DNA of 64,000 nucleotides. It comes from Lachnospiraceae bacterium NK4A144 (GTDB lineage: Bacteria; Bacillota; Clostridia; Lachnospirales; Lachnospiraceae). This document shows positions 8,618-17,749 of the stretch, piece by piece. Location: positions 1 through 64,000 of the forward strand of contig AUJT01000023.1 in the NCBI GenBank assembly GCA_000424365.1, in the 5' to 3' direction. The position numbers were made by a program, and so were the translations under genes. Every line of letters starts with the position of its first letter. The stretch's first letter is position 1. The notes beneath the pieces were generated by a model, which saw nothing but the letters and a program-made list of their open reading frames with translations, was not told the DNA's origin and searched no databases.

Positions 8618-10051
8618 TCAAAGTTTACCACGGGCTATGATCTCACCGTCGGGCTCGTATTTCTGAACACCGAAGCTCTCAAAGATGCACTTACGTGCTT
8701 CCTGAAGAGACTTGAAATCTCCTGCCTGGATCATCTGAGCTGCGATATTTCCGATGCCTGTTGCCTCGCCCGGTCCTGCTACTACAGTCTTTCCGGTCTT
8801 TCTGGCAGTTAAGCTGTTGATGAACGGATTCATGGAACCGCCGCCTACGATATGAATATCTCTGAAACTTCTGCCGGACAAGTCTTCCAGTTCATCAATT
8901 GTTCTCGCATAAGCATCAACAAGACTCTGATATACGACACTTGCTACCTGCTCAAGCTTCTCCGGAACCTGCTGACCGGTTCTCCGGCAATAGTCACGGA
9001 TCTCCTCTGTCATGTTTTCCGGAGCGAGGAAACAATCATCATCCACGTTTACTCTGGACGGGAAATCAAGATTTGCATATGCCATCTTAGAAAGCTCATC
9101 CCATGAGTAAGCATCATTTGTCTCGTGACGGACAGACTGGATCATCCAAAGTCCCATGATATTCTTGAGGTATCTAAATCTGTAATCATAGCCGCCCTCA
9201 TTTGTGAAGTTGGCTTTCTGGCTCTCTGGTGTGCAGATTGCTTCCATATTTTCTACACCCATAAGTGACCACGTACCGGAACTGATATAAAGATTATCGT
9301 CTTCTTTGAGAATCGGAACTGACATTACAGCTGATGCTGTATCGTGGCTCGCTGCCTTTACTACTACGCAGTCAAATCCTACTTCTTCCTGAATTTCTTT
9401 TGAAAGATGTCCTACGATAGTTCCAGGCATCTTGAGTTCCTGGAAAATACTCTTCTTGAATCCAAGCTTCTCAATAAGCTCATAATCCCACTGGTGAGTA
9501 GTCGGGCTCACAAGATTAGATGTGGATGCCTCAGTATACTCACTCATCGGAACACCTGTTAAGAGATACTGGAAATAATCCGGAAGCATCAGAAGTGTCT
9601 CTGCTTTTTCAAGAAGCTCAGGCTGAGTCTTTTTAATAGCCATGAGCTGATAGATGGTATTAAAGATAGCGTACTGAATGCCAGTCTTTGCATACAGCTC
9701 TTTCTCCGGAATGATCTTGTATACTTCTTCCGGCATTCCCTTGGTACGTGAATCACGATAGCTTACAGTATCTCCCAGAAGTTTTCCCTCTTTATCAAGG
9801 AGTACAAAATCAACCCCCCATGTATCAATAGCAAGGTAATCAGGAATATTGCCTGTTTCCTTGCATTTTTTCAATCCCTTTACTATCTCACCGAAAAGAT
9901 AGTCCACATCCCAGCAGAGATGTCCGTTCTTTTTCTTCGGACCGTTGTCAAAACGATGGATCTCCTCCAGTGTGATCTTTCCATTATCAAGTTTACCGAT
10001 TATGTGACGTCCGCTGGACGCACCGAAATCAATCGCTAAATACTTATTCAT
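8618..10051 (-). CDS. rhaB: Rhamnulokinase (FGGY sugar kinase)
   Basis: 477 residues. The start MNKYLAIDFGASSGRHIIGK matches rhamnulokinases; other family signatures are IDTWGVDFVLLD, YRDSRT, SHDTASAV, ISSGTWSLMGVE and HIVGGGSMNPFIN. It would phosphorylate L-rhamnulose to rhamnulose 1-phosphate, the substrate of the class II aldolase. L-fuculokinase activity is an alternative, because the microcompartment serves both sugars. It is the last gene of the locus, 21 bp after the DeoR regulator. Sugar isomerase and transporter genes are not in the window. Confidence 0.85.
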   Translation of the reverse strand: MNKYLAIDFGASSGRHIIGKLDNGKITLEEIHRFDNGPKKKNGHLCWDVDYLFGEIVKGLKKCKETGNIPDYLAIDTWGVDFVLLDKEGKLLGDTVSYRDSRTKGMPEEVYKIIPEKELYAKTGIQYAIFNTIYQLMAIKKTQPELLEKAETLLMLPDYFQYLLTGVPMSEYTEASTSNLVSPTTHQWDYELIEKLGFKKSIFQELKMPGTIVGHLSKEIQEEVGFDCVVVKAASHDTASAVMSVPILKEDDNLYISSGTWSLMGVENMEAICTPESQKANFTNEGGYDYRFRYLKNIMGLWMIQSVRHETNDAYSWDELSKMAYANLDFPSRVNVDDDCFLAPENMTEEIRDYCRRTGQQVPEKLEQVASVVYQSLVDAYARTIDELEDLSGRSFRDIHIVGGGSMNPFINSLTARKTGKTVVAGPGEATGIGNIAAQMIQAGDFKSLQEARKCIFESFGVQKYEPDGEIIARGKL

Positions 10052-10072
10052 CTTTATACTCCTTTTATCCGC

Positions 10073-10840
10073 TCACCCCTCCGGATACATGCACCGGATT
10101 CCCAGATCATGGAATACATCAAGCCATTTATCCGAAGGCTTTTCATCTGTCACTACAATGTTTGCCTTGCTCACATCACAGATCTTTGAAAAAGCGATCT
10201 TGTCAAATTTTGTATGATCGGCAGCGACTATACACTGTCCTGCCGACTGGATCATCATCCGCTTTGTCTCTGAGAAAAGCTCATTACCATCGGTAATTCC
10301 CTTACTCATATCGATACCTTTACAACTGATGATCGCTTTATCTGCATTAAATATACCGAGTCCTTCTACGGCTCTCGGTCCGGTAAGTGCCAGAGAACCC
10401 TCCTGCATCGTGCCGCCGGATGAGATGATATTCCAGTCAGAAACATCCGAAAGTTCTATCATCACCTCGATAGAATTTGTGATTATCGTAAGATGCTTCT
10501 TTTCTTTTAGAGCTCTTGCTATGAAAACTCCTGTAGTGGACGGATCAAGGATAATATGATCATCATCCTCTATAAGCTTTGATATCAGAGCTGCAATTTT
10601 TTGTTTCCCAGGAATATTCTTTTTCTTCCGGACATTGAACGGCATATCTATGCTGGCATTTTCATTAAGAACCGCACCGCCGTATCCTTTTATCGCGAGA
10701 CCATCTTTATCCAGTTTGTCGAGATCCCGACGTATGGTCTCCTCTGACACATTAAAGTTTTTTGATAATTCGGATACAACTACTTTCTTATTCGCCTGCA
10801 GTTCTTCCAGGATCAAATTCCTTCTTTCAGCTGCTAACAT
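10073..10840 (-). CDS. DeoR-family transcriptional regulator
   Basis: 255 residues. The N-terminal helix-turn-helix (ERRNLILEELQANKKVVVSELSKN, then VSEETIRRDLDKLDK) is followed by a DeoR C-terminal sugar-phosphate sensor (DDHIILDPSTTGVFIARAL, IISSGGTM, ADHTKFD). The ATG at 10840 was chosen because GAGGAGG precedes it; the ATG at 10867 has no ribosome site. It probably senses a phosphorylated intermediate of fucose/rhamnose breakdown and controls the locus. Candidate operator repeats containing ATGTGGTTTG lie upstream of the diol dehydratase gene. Confidence 0.88.
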   Translation of the reverse strand: MLAAERRNLILEELQANKKVVVSELSKNFNVSEETIRRDLDKLDKDGLAIKGYGGAVLNENASIDMPFNVRKKKNIPGKQKIAALISKLIEDDDHIILDPSTTGVFIARALKEKKHLTIITNSIEVMIELSDVSDWNIISSGGTMQEGSLALTGPRAVEGLGIFNADKAIISCKGIDMSKGITDGNELFSETKRMMIQSAGQCIVAADHTKFDKIAFSKICDVSKANIVVTDEKPSDKWLDVFHDLGIRCMYPEG

Positions 10841-10890
10841 AAATTTCTGTTCCTCCTCGTACTTCATCCGGCACAGAGGGTGTGTCCCTA

Positions 10891-11439
10891 TCAGAGAACC
10901 GACCGGCAGATCTGCTCATCAGGATGCGCGATAACAGACGAAGAAAGGTACATTCCTTTTTCCGATATCGAATCCCGTGCCTTATCGATCGCTGCCTGTA
11001 CTGCCGCAACTTCTCCTGTAAGGAACATATAGGATTTTCCGCACATTCCCTTTGCTATACGGATTTCTATGAGGTTTACTATCGCGGTCTTTGCAGCTAT
11101 ATCAGCTGCGACCAGGATAGATGCCACGTCATAGGTTTCCAATATGCCAAGGGCATTTACATCCTTTACCTCAGTTGTGCCATAGATCGCAGGGAAAATA
11201 CTTTCATGCGGATTTCCAAGAACCATGCTGTCTATCAGTTCATCGGGAAAATCCTTTTCCGCTGCATCTACTGCTGCCATTACCGCACTCAGATCACCTG
11301 CGATAATGGCTATATATTTGCCGGGACATACCGTTTCCGCCTCCAGTAATTCTACATTAGAGGTCTTTACCATACGGTCCGCAGCCGTGACACCCTGTGA
11401 TACTGTTCTGAATTCTATCATTCCTACGGCTCTGCTCAT
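10891..11439 (-). CDS. pduT: Trimeric microcompartment shell protein, PduT-like (tandem BMC)
   Basis: 182 residues with two BMC domains: about 3-88 (AVGMIEFRTVSQGVTAADRM) and 96-180 (ALGILETYDVASILVAADIA). This is the BMC-T class, whose trimers sit in the shell. Cys38, in the stretch ETVCPGKYIAI, matches by position the cysteine that holds a central [4Fe-4S] cluster in PduT, which would allow electron passage through the shell. The gene overlaps the end of the pduS homologue by one base (TGATG), fitting an electron-transfer pair. Confidence 0.9.
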   Translation of the reverse strand: MSRAVGMIEFRTVSQGVTAADRMVKTSNVELLEAETVCPGKYIAIIAGDLSAVMAAVDAAEKDFPDELIDSMVLGNPHESIFPAIYGTTEVKDVNALGILETYDVASILVAADIAAKTAIVNLIEIRIAKGMCGKSYMFLTGEVAAVQAAIDKARDSISEKGMYLSSSVIAHPDEQICRSVL

Positions 11440-12776
11440 CAGTCTGCGCCTCCGTTAATCATAACATATTGATTCGTAACTTCCATAACTCTTCCGGAAA
11501 CAGACGCATGAATTCTTACGCTTAATGCCTTTTCCGGCGGAAGTGCGACTGTATCTCCTGCATTTACGTGCTCTCCGACTGAAACAGAAGCCACTGCCGG
11601 TGCACCGATGTGCTGAGACAGAAGAACTTTTACTTTTCTTACACGCTTTACTTCATCATCAAGCGGCGCTTCTTTTTCATACTTTGTGACACCAAGTCTG
11701 GCTGCCAGCCGTTCCTCCGGCGCTTTTCTGCCATTCCTCATAGGGCTTACCGGTCGGATCTCCACATCCGACGGTGCTTTTATGCCATTCTTACGAAGAC
11801 CGTTTTTGTACTCAGTAATGAGTGTTCTCGGCTGTAATCCCTGAGGACATGAATACTGCTCGCAAAGTCCGCAGCCACTGCAAAAAAATGTATTTAAGAA
11901 AGGGTGCAGATCAGTAAAATCACGATTTGCTGCCGCACGCATAAAGAGATGCGGCTCTATTGGATGCCCAAGCGCATGTCTCGGACAGAGATCCGTACAC
12001 ATCTGACACTGGCAGCATATCGATGCCGCCCTTTTAAGTCCGACTGACGGTTCAGTTTTCTTCTTTAATACAAGCTTATGATCTTCCGGTAAAACTATGA
12101 TAGCATTTGTGGTCTTTGTTACAGGCGCATCTCCGTCATGTATCCGTCCCATCATAGGGCCGCCCACAAAATAAACCGGATCTTTTACCGTAAGGCTTCC
12201 TGCCATTGATACCGTTTCACGGATGCTGGTCCCCAGCGGTACACGCACCGTTACGGGATCACTCACTTCTCCAACGATAGTTATAAGCTTGTCTGTGACC
12301 GGATGATCTTCATAAACCGCACGGTAAATATTGTACATCGTCTCTACATTAAATACCGCAACACCCTGTTCTATGGGAAGTCCGCCCGGACGGACCACTT
12401 TTCCGGTAGCCTCATATATGAGAACCACTTCATCTCCCATAGGATAGCTTGATGAAAGTTTATGAATAGAAAGAGACGGATATTTGTCGATATACTCTTC
12501 AAGCGCTTTTATCGTAGCTTCATACTCGGCTTTTATGCCTATGATGCCTCTTTCCGCCTTTACAGTTTCACGAACAAGTTCAAATGCTTTGAGGATTTCC
12601 TCTGCATGCACTTTCAGACATTGTCTGTGAAGCATTAAAAGCGGCTCACACTCTGCACAGTTAAGCAGTATCGTATCCGCTCTCTCATCCAGTTTTGCAT
12701 AGGTCGGGAATCCGGCGCCACCGGCACCGACGATCCCCGCACCCTGTAAGATATCTTTTAATTCACCGATAGTCAT
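11439..12776 (-). CDS. pduS: PduS-like RnfC-family flavo-iron-sulfur protein
   Basis: 445 residues: GIVGAGGAGFPTYAKL (nucleotide/flavin-binding region), an SLBB-like part near residues 150-230, two ferredoxin motifs CCQCQMCTDLCP and CSGCGLCEQYSCP, and a C-terminal barrel-sandwich-like end. In B12-dependent Pdu compartments PduS is a cobalamin reductase. No B12 enzyme is present here, so a role in electron transfer, NAD recycling or supply to the radical activase is more likely (inference). It overlaps its upstream and downstream neighbours by one base each, implying translational coupling. Confidence 0.9.
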   Translation of the reverse strand: MTIGELKDILQGAGIVGAGGAGFPTYAKLDERADTILLNCAECEPLLMLHRQCLKVHAEEILKAFELVRETVKAERGIIGIKAEYEATIKALEEYIDKYPSLSIHKLSSSYPMGDEVVLIYEATGKVVRPGGLPIEQGVAVFNVETMYNIYRAVYEDHPVTDKLITIVGEVSDPVTVRVPLGTSIRETVSMAGSLTVKDPVYFVGGPMMGRIHDGDAPVTKTTNAIIVLPEDHKLVLKKKTEPSVGLKRAASICCQCQMCTDLCPRHALGHPIEPHLFMRAAANRDFTDLHPFLNTFFCSGCGLCEQYSCPQGLQPRTLITEYKNGLRKNGIKAPSDVEIRPVSPMRNGRKAPEERLAARLGVTKYEKEAPLDDEVKRVRKVKVLLSQHIGAPAVASVSVGEHVNAGDTVALPPEKALSVRIHASVSGRVMEVTNQYVMINGGAD

Positions 12777-13042
12777 TACTCCAGCCCGGTCCCTTCATCG
12801 ATGATTCCTACGATTGCCGCATCTACCGGTGCGGAATCGTTGTCCGTACCGATACGTGCAGCTGATCCTGTCGCTACAAGGACATATTCACCGATACCTG
12901 CTCCGATATTGTCGATAGCAACGATATGGGCTGTGCTTCCCTGCATACTCTTAACAAGTTCCACGATCATAAACTTGTTTCCGATAAGTTTTTCACATTT
13001 TCTGGTGGAAACCACGTTTCCAAGAACTTTTCCTACTAACAT
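12776..13042 (-). CDS. pduN: Pentameric shell vertex protein (EutN/CcmL, BMC-P)
   Basis: 88 residues beginning MLVGKVLGNVVSTRKCEKL. The ATG at 13042 is chosen because GGGAGG lies 5 nt upstream. The pattern GKVxGxVxSTxK, then KFMIVELV, then AIDNIGAGIGEYVLVATGSAAR is typical of EutN/CcmL proteins, which close the twelve vertices of the compartment. It is the only BMC-P gene seen here. The stop overlaps the ATG of the pduS homologue (TAATG). Confidence 0.92.
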   Translation of the reverse strand: MLVGKVLGNVVSTRKCEKLIGNKFMIVELVKSMQGSTAHIVAIDNIGAGIGEYVLVATGSAARIGTDNDSAPVDAAIVGIIDEGTGLE

Positions 13043-13071
13043 GGCTGCCTCCCATGCGATCAAAGTGTGTT

Positions 13072-13722
13072 TTATCTGATGATCCTGACGGTATCATCCT
13101 GTTTGATACCGGAAGCATTTGCTTCATCGGTATCGATGTGCATCTCCAAGGTAAACTTAGGATCAACACGTATCAGAACATTATCAAAAGTTGTTCCTCG
13201 TTCGTTTTCGCATCTTACAGATACGAAATCCTTATCATGAACTCCTGCTGCTTCTGCATCTCTCGGAGACATGTGGATATGTCTCGCTGCTACGATACAG
13301 CCTTCCTGCAGGTATATCGCGCCTTTCGGTCCTACCACCGCAATCGGTGCGCTTCCCTTTATATCTCCGGAATTTCTTACCGGAGCATTGATCCCGAGCT
13401 TCAGTGCATCGGTTGCGGAGATCTCTACCTGAGACTCTTTTCTGACCGGGCCTAAGATCCTGACATTTTCAATCGCCCTGAGTTTCAGACCTACGATCGT
13501 CACACGCTCATTTGACGCAAACTGTCCTCCCATCAGATCTTTCTTTTTTGTGAGCTGATAGCCTTTTCCAAAAAGAGCTTCCACATGCTCCTGTGTGAGA
13601 TGGATGTGACGCGCAGATACACCGACCGGAACGAGATAGCCTTTTTCATGGCTCACCGATTCTTTTTGATCCAACGAATCAAGAACCATCCTGGTGATAA
13701 GAGCTATGTCTTTCTCTTCCAT
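13072..13722 (-). CDS. pduL: Phosphate propanoyltransferase
   Basis: About 216 residues. Repeated PduL motifs VGVSARHIHLT and VAARHIHMS supply the zinc-binding histidines. It converts propionyl-CoA and phosphate to propionyl-phosphate, recycling CoA inside the compartment. An amphipathic helix at the N-terminus (EEKDIALITRMVLDSLDQ) followed by a linker is a likely encapsulation peptide. ATG 13722 has GGGG 5 nt upstream; the adjacent ATG 13725 is the alternative. It is 29 bp from the BMC-P gene. Confidence 0.93.
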   Translation of the reverse strand: MEEKDIALITRMVLDSLDQKESVSHEKGYLVPVGVSARHIHLTQEHVEALFGKGYQLTKKKDLMGGQFASNERVTIVGLKLRAIENVRILGPVRKESQVEISATDALKLGINAPVRNSGDIKGSAPIAVVGPKGAIYLQEGCIVAARHIHMSPRDAEAAGVHDKDFVSVRCENERGTTFDNVLIRVDPKFTLEMHIDTDEANASGIKQDDTVRIIR

Positions 13723-13754
13723 CATTTCCCCAATACCTTCTTACTTTTTAGAGT

Positions 13755-14033
13755 TTATTTGATCTTCGGCAGGATTGCTTCTACATCGTTATGAGGACGA
13801 GGGATTACGTGAGTTGCTACGAGCTCGCCGAGACGGCTTGCATTTGCTGCACCTGCTTCTACAGAGGACTTAACAGCTCCTACATCTCCTCTTACCATTA
13901 CTGTTACGAGACCGGATCCGATCTTCTCTGTTCCTACAAGTGTTACATTTGCAGCCTTGCACATTGCATCTGCTGCTTCGATAGCTGCTACGAGACCTCT
14001 TGTCTCAACCATTCCAAGTGCTTCCTGTGCCAT
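13755..14033 (-). CDS. Hexameric shell protein, PduA/PduJ-like (BMC-H)
   Basis: 92 residues, a single BMC domain: [38 protein letters not shown], then [16 protein letters not shown]. Hexamers of this type tile the shell facets, with small pores for metabolites. It differs from the BMC-H at 14413-14691 at about 11 of 92 positions, so the two arose by duplication, with a longer paralogue left between them. The ribosome site is TAGGAGG 5 nt before ATG. Confidence 0.93.
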   Translation of the reverse strand: MAQEALGMVETRGLVAAIEAADAMCKAANVTLVGTEKIGSGLVTVMVRGDVGAVKSSVEAGAANASRLGELVATHVIPRPHNDVEAILPKIK

Positions 14034-14050
14034 AATAACCTCCTATTTTT

Positions 14051-14389
14051 TTACACTTCCTGAAGATACTTCTGATCTTCTGTTTCTCCGCTCTCAGGCG
14101 GTGTCTTTTTCCAACGTTTCTGACTAAGCTCAACGAGCTTTACTATTTCCGAATGTGGATTTGCGATGACGCCATGTGACGCGATCGGTTTCAGGGGATT
14201 TCTCATTGCGGCATTTACAGCTGCCTCACAATCGGAAACATCTCCCTCGACGACAAGTGTTACGAGCCTGCCGCCGAGTTTTCTTTCCCATGTTGCGAGG
14301 GTGACGTTTGCCGCCTTGCACATCTCATCCAGCGCTACCGTAGCCGGAACAACGCCCTGAATTTCTATAAAGCCGTACGCCTTCCCCAT
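14051..14389 (-). CDS. Hexameric shell protein with C-terminal extension (PduK-like BMC-H)
   Basis: 112 residues: one BMC domain (about 3-86, AYGFIEIQGVVPATVALDEM, RLVTLVVEGDVSDCEAAVN) and a hydrophilic, charged tail (KRWKKTPPESGETEDQKYLQ). Such extended BMC-H proteins are thought to be minor shell components with specialised contacts. Unlike PduK there are no Cys residues in the tail, so no iron-sulfur site is suggested. It lies between two near-identical BMC-H genes, with gaps of 17 and 23 bp. Confidence 0.9.
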   Translation of the reverse strand: MGKAYGFIEIQGVVPATVALDEMCKAANVTLATWERKLGGRLVTLVVEGDVSDCEAAVNAAMRNPLKPIASHGVIANPHSEIVKLVELSQKRWKKTPPESGETEDQKYLQEV

Positions 14390-14412
14390 TGTCCTGTTCC
14401 CTTTCTAAATGC

Positions 14413-14691
14413 TTAACCAATCTTTGGAAGAATTGCTTCTACATCATTGTGAGGACGAGGGATCACATGCTGTGCTACGAGCTCACCGAGACGGCTTGCT
14501 GCTGCAGCTCCTGTCTCAACCGCTGCCTTAACAGCTCCTACATCTCCTCTTACCATTACTGTTACGAGTCCGGATCCGATCTTCTCTGTTCCGATAAGTG
14601 TTACCTCAGCAGCCTTTGTCATCTGATCTGCTGCCTCTATTGCTGCTGTAAGACCTCTTGTCTCAACCATTCCAAGTGCTTCCTGTGCCAT
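14413..14691 (-). CDS. Hexameric shell protein, PduA/PduJ-like (BMC-H), second copy
   Basis: 92 residues, same architecture as the BMC-H at 13755-14033 and about 88 percent identical. Differences cluster in helix 1 ([15 protein letters not shown] against [15 protein letters not shown]) and near residues 55-65; the KIGSG pore loop is identical. This suggests the two could mix in hexamers or differ mainly at edges. Facet-forming role inferred from the family. Confidence 0.93.
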   Translation of the reverse strand: MAQEALGMVETRGLTAAIEAADQMTKAAEVTLIGTEKIGSGLVTVMVRGDVGAVKAAVETGAAAASRLGELVAQHVIPRPHNDVEAILPKIG

Positions 14692-14756
14692 TTCTTTTCC
14701 TTTCTCTCTGCTTTTATCAGCAGAAAACCATTAACCATTAGTTTGATAACGCGTCA

Positions 14757-15083
14757 TTAATTTTTATCAAAGCAATTTATTTTCAGCATCTTATCTGTGT
14801 CTTCGGTCGGTCTCGCGATGATGTGCTTCTGAACGACTCCCGTGAGGCTCTCCGCAACTCTTTCTCCTGCTTCCATAGCAGCTTCTACGTCAGAAACCGA
14901 ACCTCTGAACTTTACTGTTACGAGAAGCGGAACCGGAAGGGCATCCGCGTTTGCCGGTTTATTTTTATCAAATGGCTCCAGCCAGACATTTCCGGCTTTG
15001 CATCCGGCGTCCGCAGCCATGAAGGCTGTCACGAGACCAAATACCTCAAGCAGTCCGACTGCTTCATCTGAAGTTCCCTGCAT
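14757..15083 (-). CDS. Divergent BMC-H shell protein
   Basis: 108 residues with one BMC domain (EAVGLLEVFGLVTAFMAADA ... LLVTVKFRGSVSDVEAAMEA ... HIIARPTEDTDKML). An insertion of about 12 residues (FDKNKPANADALPV) sits where other BMC-H proteins have a short turn before the second strand, next to the pore loop. Such variants are usual minor shell subunits in glycyl-radical compartments and may form a pore of different selectivity. First shell gene of the operon, 16 bp after the alcohol dehydrogenase. Confidence 0.88.
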   Translation of the reverse strand: MQGTSDEAVGLLEVFGLVTAFMAADAGCKAGNVWLEPFDKNKPANADALPVPLLVTVKFRGSVSDVEAAMEAGERVAESLTGVVQKHIIARPTEDTDKMLKINCFDKN

Positions 15084-15099
15084 GACCGCTGCCTCCTAT

Positions 15100-16323
15100 T
15101 TATTCGCACATTACTGCGATCTTCAGACCCTTCTGTGCCAGATTTGTTTCAAGCGCTTCGTTGATATCCTTAAGTGCAAATTTATGTGTGATGAGCTTGC
15201 CCATCGGGATACCGTCTCTCTTTGCTGCTTTCAGGAACTCAAATGTCGTTCCGTAATCACGAAGTGTGTAAACCCATGATCCTACGGTCGTGATCTCCTT
15301 TGAGCAGATGTCAAAGTGAGGATTGATCGTAGCATCGCCACCGTTAATAAAGAATCCAAGCTCGCAAAGACCACCGCCATTACGGATGAACTTATAAACA
15401 TTGCTGTGACCTGCGGGTGAACCTGTACACTGGAATGCGAAATCTGCAAGCTTTCCGCCCAGCGCATCTTTAACAGCATCCGTAAGAGCTTCGATTCCCT
15501 TATGGTTCATAAAGTTTACATGCCCCGTAGCACCCATCTCATGAGAAAACTCAAGTCTCTGATCATTTCCATCCACTGTTACGATATTTGTGATTCCCAT
15601 CGTGCGAAGAACTGCCACGCAGATAAGACCGATAGGTCCGCATCCCTGAACTACAACTCTTGAGTTGAAACGAAGGATCCCTGTAGTCTTTGCTCTCTCT
15701 ACAGCATGGATGAGAACTGCGCAGGGCTCGATAAGGATTCTGGAATCAAGATCCATATCGCTTACATTGAAGTATGTAGAACCCTTACGGATAAGGATGT
15801 AATCAGAGAACCATCCGGAGAGTTTCTGCTCATATCCCGGGATCAGTCCGTAAACATCGGCTCCGCCTACGTTCTGCTTATTCAGGTCGTACATTGTGAT
15901 ATCCGGATCATCATGGAAGATCATACATGTAACGATCTTGTCGCCTACACCGATAGGCTTTCCTGCAGAATCAACTTTTACATTTTTTCCAACCTTTACA
16001 ACTGTTCCTGTTCCTTCATGTCCGAGGTTTACCGGGATGTACTTGAAAGGATCTACCTTAAACTCATGTGCATCTGTTCCGCAGACGCCGCATCCCTCAA
16101 CTTTTACGAGAATGTCATCATCTCCGACTTCCGGCATCGGTACTTCTTTTATCTCGAAGTGCTTCAGCTCTGTAAGGAATGCACAGTGCGCTGTAGCCGG
16201 AATGTCATATGTGTCGCTGCTTTTTACGGCACTTGCTGAAGGAGCTGTTGAAGCAACGGATCCGTTCATGCTTGAAAGCACCTGACGGACGATCGCTTCG
16301 ATATCCTGTGTATTTGTGGTCAT
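15100..16323 (-). CDS. Zn-type alcohol dehydrogenase (MDR family) with N-terminal encapsulation peptide
   Basis: 407 residues. Residues 1-20 (TNTQDIEAIVRQVLSSM) form an amphipathic helix followed by an Ala/Ser-rich linker, typical of cargo-targeting peptides. The dehydrogenase part has the catalytic zinc motif GCGVCGTDAHEF with NLGHEGTGTV and a Rossmann segment VVQGCGPIGLICVAVL. The four-Cys structural zinc lobe common in this family is not seen. It would reduce propanal to propanol, recycling NADH inside the shell, the role played by iron-type PduQ elsewhere. Dehydrogenation of another intermediate is possible. Confidence 0.85.
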   Translation of the reverse strand: MTTNTQDIEAIVRQVLSSMNGSVASTAPSASAVKSSDTYDIPATAHCAFLTELKHFEIKEVPMPEVGDDDILVKVEGCGVCGTDAHEFKVDPFKYIPVNLGHEGTGTVVKVGKNVKVDSAGKPIGVGDKIVTCMIFHDDPDITMYDLNKQNVGGADVYGLIPGYEQKLSGWFSDYILIRKGSTYFNVSDMDLDSRILIEPCAVLIHAVERAKTTGILRFNSRVVVQGCGPIGLICVAVLRTMGITNIVTVDGNDQRLEFSHEMGATGHVNFMNHKGIEALTDAVKDALGGKLADFAFQCTGSPAGHSNVYKFIRNGGGLCELGFFINGGDATINPHFDICSKEITTVGSWVYTLRDYGTTFEFLKAAKRDGIPMGKLITHKFALKDINEALETNLAQKGLKIAVMCE

Positions 16324-16335
16324 TTTATTTCCCCT

Positions 16336-17727
16336 TTATCTAATGCAAAGACTGTCTACCATTACGCATCTTCTCTTCTTTGTGAAAGAACGTGCGCTCG
16401 TGAGTCCTTCACCGGTACGGCTCGCGATCGTAAATGTACAGTAACCTTCACCGCCAAATCCAAGCGCTGAATATGAAGGACCGTTCTTTACGAGGATCGC
16501 TGTATCGACTGCTCTTGCATACTTTGTGATATGATCTACATTCCTTGAATGAATGTGCGCTGAATGCCTGTTTCCATGTTCAAGCCATACTGCCTTTTCT
16601 ACAGCATCATCAAAGTCCTTTGCTCTGACGATACCGAGGATTGGCATCATAAGCTCTGTGGAAATCAGCGGATTTTCCTTTTCGCCAAAGAATGTGATGC
16701 ATCGAATGTTATCAGGCACCTCTACGCCAATTTTTGACAGAAGTACTTTTGCACTCCTTCCTACACAGTCGCGGTTCGGTGAACCGTTCTTTCCAATGCA
16801 GACTTTTATAAGAGCTTCCTGCTCTTCTTCCGATGCTCTGTAGCATCCCTGCTCTGTAGTCATATAGGACATGAGCTCATCTGCGATGCTATCTACCGCT
16901 ACTATTTCTTTCTCTGCTATGCAGGGAAGATTGTTATCAAAGGTGCATCCGTTTACGATAGCTTCTGCTGCATGACGAACATCCGCTGTCTCATCAACAA
17001 GTGCCGGAGGATTTCCTGCTCCTGCTCCGATCCCCCGCTTTCCGCTCTGCAGTACAGCTGTGACTACTCCGGGACCGCCTGTTGCTGAGAGAAGTGCTAT
17101 ATCAGGATGATGCATCATGATATCACTGGTATCCATTGTAGGTTTTTCACACGTACATGCGATATTGTCCGGTCCGCCTGCTTCTATGGATGCTTCATTG
17201 CAAAGATTTATCGCAAAAATTGACGTTTTTATCGCTCTGGGATGTGGATTGAATACTACTGTATTTCCTGCTGCAAGCATCCCGATCGTATTGCAGAGAA
17301 CTGTTTCTGACGGATTTGTGCATGGTGTGATGGCACCTATCACTCCGAACGGTCCCATCTCCGTGAGAGTCAGTCCTCTGTCTCCGCTAAAAGCTTCCGT
17401 CTTTATATCTTCTGTTCCGGGACACTTATCGGCAACTAAGTGATGCTTCAAAATTTTGTCACCGACATTTCCCATTCCTGTTTCATCTACGCCCATCCTG
17501 GCAAGGATTTCTGCATTTTCACGAATTTTTCTGCGGATGATCGTAATAATCTTTTCTCTCTGGTCCATGGACATGATGCGGACTTTTTTCTGAGCCTCTT
17601 TCGCTGCAGCGATCGCATCATTCATATCCTGAAAGACACCGTGCATGCCTGCCGCAGAATCGGAGATCTGCATCTTTGCAACGATTTCCTGCACGATATC
17701 CCGAACCATACTTTCGTCTACTGCCAT
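16336..17727 (-). CDS. pduP: CoA-acylating propionaldehyde dehydrogenase
   Basis: 463 residues from the ATG at 17727, chosen because AAGG lies 9 nt upstream and the N-terminus then begins exactly with the encapsulation helix (AVDESMVRDIVQEIVAKMQ). An upstream in-frame TTG at 17760 would overlap the aldolase gene. The aldehyde dehydrogenase core includes GPFGVIGAITPCTNPSET, ATGGPGVV and the catalytic Cys in TFDNNLPCIAEKE. It oxidises propanal to propionyl-CoA with NAD+, feeding the PduL homologue. Confidence 0.93.
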   Translation of the reverse strand: MAVDESMVRDIVQEIVAKMQISDSAAGMHGVFQDMNDAIAAAKEAQKKVRIMSMDQREKIITIIRRKIRENAEILARMGVDETGMGNVGDKILKHHLVADKCPGTEDIKTEAFSGDRGLTLTEMGPFGVIGAITPCTNPSETVLCNTIGMLAAGNTVVFNPHPRAIKTSIFAINLCNEASIEAGGPDNIACTCEKPTMDTSDIMMHHPDIALLSATGGPGVVTAVLQSGKRGIGAGAGNPPALVDETADVRHAAEAIVNGCTFDNNLPCIAEKEIVAVDSIADELMSYMTTEQGCYRASEEEQEALIKVCIGKNGSPNRDCVGRSAKVLLSKIGVEVPDNIRCITFFGEKENPLISTELMMPILGIVRAKDFDDAVEKAVWLEHGNRHSAHIHSRNVDHITKYARAVDTAILVKNGPSYSALGFGGEGYCTFTIASRTGEGLTSARSFTKKRRCVMVDSLCIR

Positions 17728-17749
17728 TGATTGCATCCTTTCCGATTTT

